Source: Actinomadura rifamycini DSM 43936 (GTDB lineage: Bacteria > Actinomycetota > Actinomycetes > Streptosporangiales > Streptosporangiaceae). Taken from it: DNA of 64,000 nt. A program made the translations under genes and the position numbers. Shown piece by piece: positions 59,674-64,000 of this stretch (position 1 is its first letter; the number at the start of each line of letters is the position of its first letter). The notes under the pieces were generated by a model. It saw only the letters and a program-made list of their open reading frames with translations, did no database searches and was not told the DNA's origin. Where the stretch lies: contig NZ_AULB01000010.1 in NCBI RefSeq assembly GCF_000425065.1, positions 186,001-250,000 on the forward strand. Direction: 5' to 3'.

Positions 59674-59884
59674 CCCCGGGCGTCCTCGCCTCACCGCGGG
59701 GAGGACGCGGGAGACCGCCCGTGCGCGGGGCGAGGACCCGCCCGCGTCGCCGCCTGCGCCCGCGGCACGGTCCAGGGGCATGGCACCGCGGTCGAGAGAC
59801 GGGCGCGTGGGCCGGTGACAAGGCCCGGCGGCTCTCCGCTGCGAGCACTCAGGTGCCCGACGAACGCCCCCAGGAGGTTGACCG

Positions 59885-60253
59885 GTGATCACTTTGGCCG
59901 CGGTCGCCGGAGTGGCCCTGGTCGAACTCGGCATGGCCCTGACTCCGGGTCCGAACATGGTCCACCTCGCCTCCCGCGCGATCGCTCAAGGCCGCAGGGC
60001 GGGCCTGGTGAGTCTCGGCGGGACCGCCGTGGGATTCGTGGTCTACCTGCTCGCTGCGGCTGCGGGCCTGTCCGCGTTGTTCACCGCCGTGCCGGTGGCG
60101 TTCACGGTGGTCAAGCTCGCCGGAGCCGCCTACCTGGCCTACCTCGCCTGGGGCATGCTCAGGCCCGGTGGCCGCTCGCCCTTCGCCCCGTCCCGCACTC
60201 CTGTGTCCGGTCTGAGCCAGGCACGCGTGCCTGTGGCGCCTGTCCTGCTTTGA
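59885..60253 (+). pseudogene. LysE/RhtB exporter, truncated after residue 95
   Basis: 122 codons from GTG 59885 with ccaggagg upstream. The N-terminal half of a LysE/RhtB/CadD amino-acid exporter is intact, including the family motif ALTPGPNMVHLASRAIAQGR and three helices up to KLAGAAYLAYLAWGMLR. After that the sequence is unrelated (SRTPVSGLSQARVP) and stops; full proteins have about 205 residues and six helices. No second half is found before the AI-2E gene, so it is probably inactive. Confidence 0.75.
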
Positions 60254-60281
60254 GGGACGGGTATCGGACCCGTGGCCGGCC

Positions 60282-61721
60282 TCACCCGTCGCGGGTGCCG
60301 CCCCCGGGCCCGTCGGCAGGTCCGTTCCCGGTGCCGTCCTGCGACCCCGGTTCGCCGCCGGGGCGGTCGCGGCGGCGCCACCGGGCGCGGCGGGCGGGCG
60401 GCTCGGTGAGGGGGTGCTCCTCGATGTCGTAGCGGCGGATGTAGGCGCCGGCGAACGCCTGGACGCTGGCGCCCAGCGGCAGCGCGAGCAGCACCCCGAG
60501 GGGCCCGACGACGGCGGCGCCGGCCAGCACGAGCCCGAACGCGACCGCGGGGTGCATGGCCATCGTGCTGGCGGTGATGCGGGGCTGCAGCAGGTAGTTC
60601 TCGAGCTGCTGGTAGCCGATGATGAACAGCAGCATCCACAGCGCGGTGGTGGGCGCCGCGGTGAGCGCGACCAGTACCGGCACCGCACCGGCCAGGTAGG
60701 TGCCGACGACGGGGATGAACTGCGACAGCACCCCCACCCACAGCGCGAGCGTCGCGGCGTAGGGGACGCCGAGCCCGGCCATCGCGATGTAGTGCGCGAC
60801 GCCGGAGACCAGGGCGAGCAGGGCGCGGGAGTAGATGTAGCCGCCGGTCTTGTCGACGGCGATCTCCCAGGCGGTCAGGACCTGCCGCTGCCGGTGCGGC
60901 GGCAGCACCGAGCAGACCGTCCGGCGGAACTGCGGGCCCTCGGCCGACAGGTAGAACGTGAACAGCAGCACCGCGAACGCCTTGAACACCACTTCGAAGG
61001 CGGTGGCGCCGATCACCCACACGTTGCCCGCGAGCGCCGACAGCTGCCCCGACAGCTGCTGGGTGACGGTGGGCAGCCGCTGGAACAGCGTCTCGCGGGA
61101 CAGCTCGGTGCCGAAGGTGTCGTTGATCCAGTCGATGACGCCGGTGACGTAGCCGGGGAACTCGTCGATGAGGTTGCTGGTCTGGGTGGCCAGCAGCGAC
61201 CCGATGCCGCCGAGGAACCCGGCGAGGCACGCCGCGATGACCAGGAACATCAGCGCGGTGCCGGCGCCGCGCCGCCAGCCGCGCCGGGCGAGCCAGTTGA
61301 CGGCGGGTTCGATCGCGAACGCCAGGAACAGCGAGGTGAGCAGCAGCACCAGCAGCTCGCGGAGGCGTTCGACGATCCACAGCCCGGCGACGAACGCCAG
61401 GGTGATCGCCCCGGCGAGCACGAACGCCTTGGGCAGCCACGGCGGCATCCGCCGCGCCTCCCGGCCGCCCGCGTACTCGTCCGGGGGGACGGCGGGCGGC
61501 CCGGCGCCCTCGGACAGGGGCCCCATGGGCATGGTGTCTCGGGGCGCGGTGTTCTCGGGCGGTCCGGCGGTCGCGCCGTGCCCTTCCGCGCCGTGCCCTT
61601 CCGCGCCGGGGGCGGGCGCGCGGGTGATCCCCCCGGCGGGTTCGCCGCCGGGGGCGCCGGGCGCGCCTTCGGGGCCGCCGGCCGGTGCGTCCTCGGGCCG
61701 GTCGCCGGGCGGGTCGGGCAT
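60282..61721 (-). CDS. AI-2E family transporter (PerM/TqsA-like)
   Basis: 479 residues. A Gly/Pro-rich tail of about 95 residues precedes eight transmembrane helices with the family signatures: FIPVVGTYLAGAVPVLVAL, IIGYQQLENYLLQPRI and GVLLALPLGASVQAF. Members were named for autoinducer-2 export but most actinobacterial copies are uncharacterised or Na+/H+ antiporter-like. Convergent with the truncated LysE gene. Confidence 0.9.
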   Translation of the reverse strand: MPDPPGDRPEDAPAGGPEGAPGAPGGEPAGGITRAPAPGAEGHGAEGHGATAGPPENTAPRDTMPMGPLSEGAGPPAVPPDEYAGGREARRMPPWLPKAFVLAGAITLAFVAGLWIVERLRELLVLLLTSLFLAFAIEPAVNWLARRGWRRGAGTALMFLVIAACLAGFLGGIGSLLATQTSNLIDEFPGYVTGVIDWINDTFGTELSRETLFQRLPTVTQQLSGQLSALAGNVWVIGATAFEVVFKAFAVLLFTFYLSAEGPQFRRTVCSVLPPHRQRQVLTAWEIAVDKTGGYIYSRALLALVSGVAHYIAMAGLGVPYAATLALWVGVLSQFIPVVGTYLAGAVPVLVALTAAPTTALWMLLFIIGYQQLENYLLQPRITASTMAMHPAVAFGLVLAGAAVVGPLGVLLALPLGASVQAFAGAYIRRYDIEEHPLTEPPARRARWRRRDRPGGEPGSQDGTGNGPADGPGGGTRDG

Positions 61722-61890
61722 GTCCGCACGCTAACCGCGGGAGGGCGCCGTGACCGCGTGCCCGCACCCTCCGTGGAGGCAACCTTTGCCGAGACTTCAG
61801 CCGCCGGCACCACCCGCAGGCACGCCCCGGGAGACCGGCGGCGCGGCTCGCCCCGCCGGGGATGCGGGGATTCGCGGGAGGATGGGCGCC

Positions 61891-62310
61891 ATGGGAGAGA
61901 TCTTCACTCACCGGCTGCGGGTCCGCTACAGCGAGTGCGACCAGCAGGGCGTGGTGTTCAACGGGCACTACCTGTTCTTCTACGACGTGGCGTTGACGGA
62001 GATATGGCGGGAGCTGATCGGCGACCCGGGCGCGATGGCGCGGGACGGCTACGACCTGGTGGTGGCGGAGGCGCGGATCCGGTTCCGTGAGGGCGCGCGG
62101 TTCGACGAGCTGCTGGAGGTGCGGATGCCGGTGGCGCACGTGGGCGTGACGAGCATGGTGGTGCGTCCGGAGTTCCGGGTCGGCGAGCGGCTCCTGGCCG
62201 ACGGGGAGGTGCGGCATGTGTTCATCGACCCGGCCGGCACGGGCAAGCGGGAGATGCCGCCGCAGGTGAGGACGGTGCTGGAGGGGCTGCACGCGGTGAA
62301 CGGCGGGTGA
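61891..62310 (+). CDS. Acyl-CoA thioesterase, hotdog fold (4HBT family)
   Basis: 139 residues from ATG 61891, with gggagg 9 bp upstream. The 4-hydroxybenzoyl-CoA thioesterase pattern is present: VRYSECDQQGVVFNGHYLFF with the catalytic Asp, then EARIRFREGARFDELLEV and ADGEVRHVFID. Cleaves acyl-CoA thioesters; chain preference unknown. Monocistronic and 76 bp before the next gene. Confidence 0.92.
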   Translation: MGEIFTHRLRVRYSECDQQGVVFNGHYLFFYDVALTEIWRELIGDPGAMARDGYDLVVAEARIRFREGARFDELLEVRMPVAHVGVTSMVVRPEFRVGERLLADGEVRHVFIDPAGTGKREMPPQVRTVLEGLHAVNGG

Positions 62311-62386
62311 CGGACGCCCCGCCCCGCGGCCCCCCGCCGCGGGACGGGACGTCGCGATGACGGCGGATCGCCCGGGGAGGACTACT

Positions 62387-64000
62387 ATGCGCCGGGTGAG
62401 CTGGCAGGGGGCCGGGGCGCAGCCCGGCGGAACCGGGAGCGGGCCGGGCGGAGATCTGTTCGCCTCGGTCGAGGGCAACGTGCGTGAACTGGTGGCGTCC
62501 CCGTGGTGGCAGACGGCGCCGCCCGCCGAGCGCGCCGCGCAGATCGCGGCGCGGATGCTGTGGGGCGCGGGCGAGTGGTGGCTGTACGGCGCGTGGGGCC
62601 GCTGGTACCGGTGCGGGCTGGACGGGGCGTGGCACCCGTGCCCGCCGCCGGCCGACCCGGCCGACCGGGCGGTGGCGGTCCCGGCGCAGCGCGGCGCGGG
62701 GACGCCGCCGCTGCCGCCGCAGCTGTTCCCGACGGGCCCCGACCTGGCGGCGGGCCGGGTCGCGCCGCTGGGGTTCCTCGGCCCGGTGCCCGACACCTCG
62801 GTCGTGGCGCGGGTCTCGCAGGCGATCACGACGGCGCTCGCGGTGAACCCGGCTCAGTTCGCGCAGCGCGACCCGATGTTCCAGCCGGGGACGCCGTCCA
62901 CGATCGCCGCCGCGTGGGGCGCGCTGCTGTGGTGCGCGGGATCCCCGGTGGTGCTGACCGAGCATCCGCTGATCGAGTCGTTCATCCCGTTCCTGACGAC
63001 CCCGGCCGAGCGGCTGCACTGGATGATGCCGCCGGACTTCGGGACGCTCGCCGGCTACTACGTGCACCGGCTCGGCGCGGGCGACGGCGGCGGCGCCGCC
63101 CACATCGCGCGGGTGATGTACGAGGTCGCGGCGGGGCTGCAGGCCGACCCGCGGTTCCGTCCGGGCGCGGACGCGCTGGCGGCGGTGACGGCGGCGTCGC
63201 TGCGGATGGTGAACCAGGACATGGCGACCGTCCGGTACGGGCCGGAGGCGATCCTGCAGGAGTGGCGGCGCCGCTGCCCGGCCGAGTTCGCCACCCCGAT
63301 GGTCCGCGACACCTCCCCCGGCGAGTTCCTGCGGCTGGCCCTGTACGACCTGCAGCAGATCGTCGCGCAGATCACCGGCCCGCGGCGGCCGGCGGCGGGC
63401 GGCCGCGCCCACGACGAGGTGCGCCGCGCGGGGGTGGCGGTGCTGGCGGCGGACCTGCAGGCGGCGCCGGGCGCGCTGCCGGCGCTGCAGCGGTGGCTTG
63501 ACCCCGACGGCGCCCGCACGGCGCAGGCCGTCCTGAGCGACCCGGCGCACCCGGGGCGGGCGCTGTGGCCGCGGGACGGGCGGCTGCCGGAGGCGCTGCG
63601 CACCGATGACGCCGACCTGCTGGCGTCGCTGCTGGCGACCACCTACACGCTGGGGCTGACGTGGTGCCGGCTGGCGCAGGTGCCGCCGCCGGCGACGGGG
63701 TTCGCGGTGCCGCAGGCGGCCGCGGCGGAGCTGACGTCCCCGGCGATGCACAGCCCGCCGTCGACCGACGAGCTGTCGGCGTGGGACATCATCAAGGCGG
63801 CGCGCGCGCACATGGCGGCGGAGCGCGCCGCGTCGGGCGGCGACGAGCCGGTCGCGCCGCGCGCGGTAGCGCAGCGGGAGCCGTCGGGGCCGCCGCCGGC
63901 GGCCGCACCGGTCGAGCCTCCCGCGGCGCCGCCCGTCTCCCCCGCGCCCGCTCCGGCGCCGGAACCGGCGGCCCCCGCACCGGACCCGGTCCCGGCCGCT
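62387..64000 (+). CDS. Large uncharacterised protein, N-terminal part (3' end outside window)
   Basis: ATG 62387 has ggagg 6 bp upstream; GTG 62396 is an alternative. The frame is open to the window end, at least 538 residues. After a Gly-rich start comes a Trp-rich segment (SPWWQTAPPAERAAQ, WGAGEWWLYGAWGRWYRCG), then a helical domain (SVVARVSQAITTALAVNP, RVMYEVAAGLQADPRF) and a DUF1266-like region (SLLATTYTLGLTWCRL), then a Pro/Ala-rich linker from about 505. A C-terminal ATPase or repeat domain might follow. No signal peptide. Family not recognised. Confidence 0.75.
   Translation, partial: MRRVSWQGAGAQPGGTGSGPGGDLFASVEGNVRELVASPWWQTAPPAERAAQIAARMLWGAGEWWLYGAWGRWYRCGLDGAWHPCPPPADPADRAVAVPAQRGAGTPPLPPQLFPTGPDLAAGRVAPLGFLGPVPDTSVVARVSQAITTALAVNPAQFAQRDPMFQPGTPSTIAAAWGALLWCAGSPVVLTEHPLIESFIPFLTTPAERLHWMMPPDFGTLAGYYVHRLGAGDGGGAAHIARVMYEVAAGLQADPRFRPGADALAAVTAASLRMVNQDMATVRYGPEAILQEWRRRCPAEFATPMVRDTSPGEFLRLALYDLQQIVAQITGPRRPAAGGRAHDEVRRAGVAVLAADLQAAPGALPALQRWLDPDGARTAQAVLSDPAHPGRALWPRDGRLPEALRTDDADLLASLLATTYTLGLTWCRLAQVPPPATGFAVPQAAAAELTSPAMHSPPSTDELSAWDIIKAARAHMAAERAASGGDEPVAPRAVAQREPSGPPPAAAPVEPPAAPPVSPAPAPAPEPAAPAPDPVPAA

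Noticed and set aside
1..64000. CRISPR arrays, rRNA or tRNA genes
   Set aside because: No regularly spaced repeats with unique spacers and no tRNA or rRNA signature sequences were found by eye.

Overview
The window is GC-rich chromosomal DNA from a filamentous-type actinobacterium. The gene families (Pkn-type kinase, ECF41 sigma factor, CU044_5270 protein, mycothiol-dependent DinB-like enzyme, holin-X/DUF3618/YihY trio), GTG starts, 4-bp overlapping stop/start codons and likely leaderless genes fit Streptosporangiales, perhaps Thermomonosporaceae/Actinomadura. The placement is inferred from gene content only; no rRNA, tRNA or CRISPR array was seen.

Layout. 0-8 kb: the end of an ABC exporter, a Ser/Thr kinase, small metabolic genes, a deletion scar that joins the 3' halves of an ECF41 sigma gene and a carboxymuconolactone decarboxylase (CMD) gene, an ArsR-SRPBCC fusion and a hydrolase. 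8-12.3 kb: an intact ECF41 module (CMD-like gene, MFS exporter, serine hydrolase, sigma factor) in which three promoters match the published ECF41 consensus with exact 16-bp spacing. 12.3-22.7 kb: an accessory zone with a group II intron RT fragment, a divergent coiled-coil protein/tyrosine recombinase pair, Tn3 transposase fragments on both sides of a NACHT STAND ATPase with a Gly-Leu repeat membrane domain, a TetR-controlled three-gene operon and a broken Tn3 resolvase.

22.7-30 kb: a Tat-exported multicopper oxidase with a membrane partner, a divergent NarL-type two-component system, an ECF sigma factor coupled to a CU044_5270 protein, and a DUF1062 protein. 30-40.7 kb: a probable LacI regulon with matching operators in front of two transcription units: an SsuABC-like transporter with an oxidoreductase/DUF993/isomerase operon, and a secreted PQQ-type sugar dehydrogenase with a LamG protein. 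The substrate is unknown.

40.7-51.5 kb: a string of TetR genes, each facing a target across a palindrome (siderophore-interacting protein, mycothiol-dependent enzyme, virginiamycin B lyase, ABC-F protein), interleaved with an RNA ligase and an HD-polynucleotide kinase that together could form an RNA repair pair. 51.5-64 kb: SDR, envelope genes (holin-X, DUF3618, YihY), GNAT, WYL regulator, alpha/beta hydrolase, P450, secreted esterase, truncated LysE, AI-2E transporter, thioesterase and the start of a large uncharacterised protein that runs off the window.
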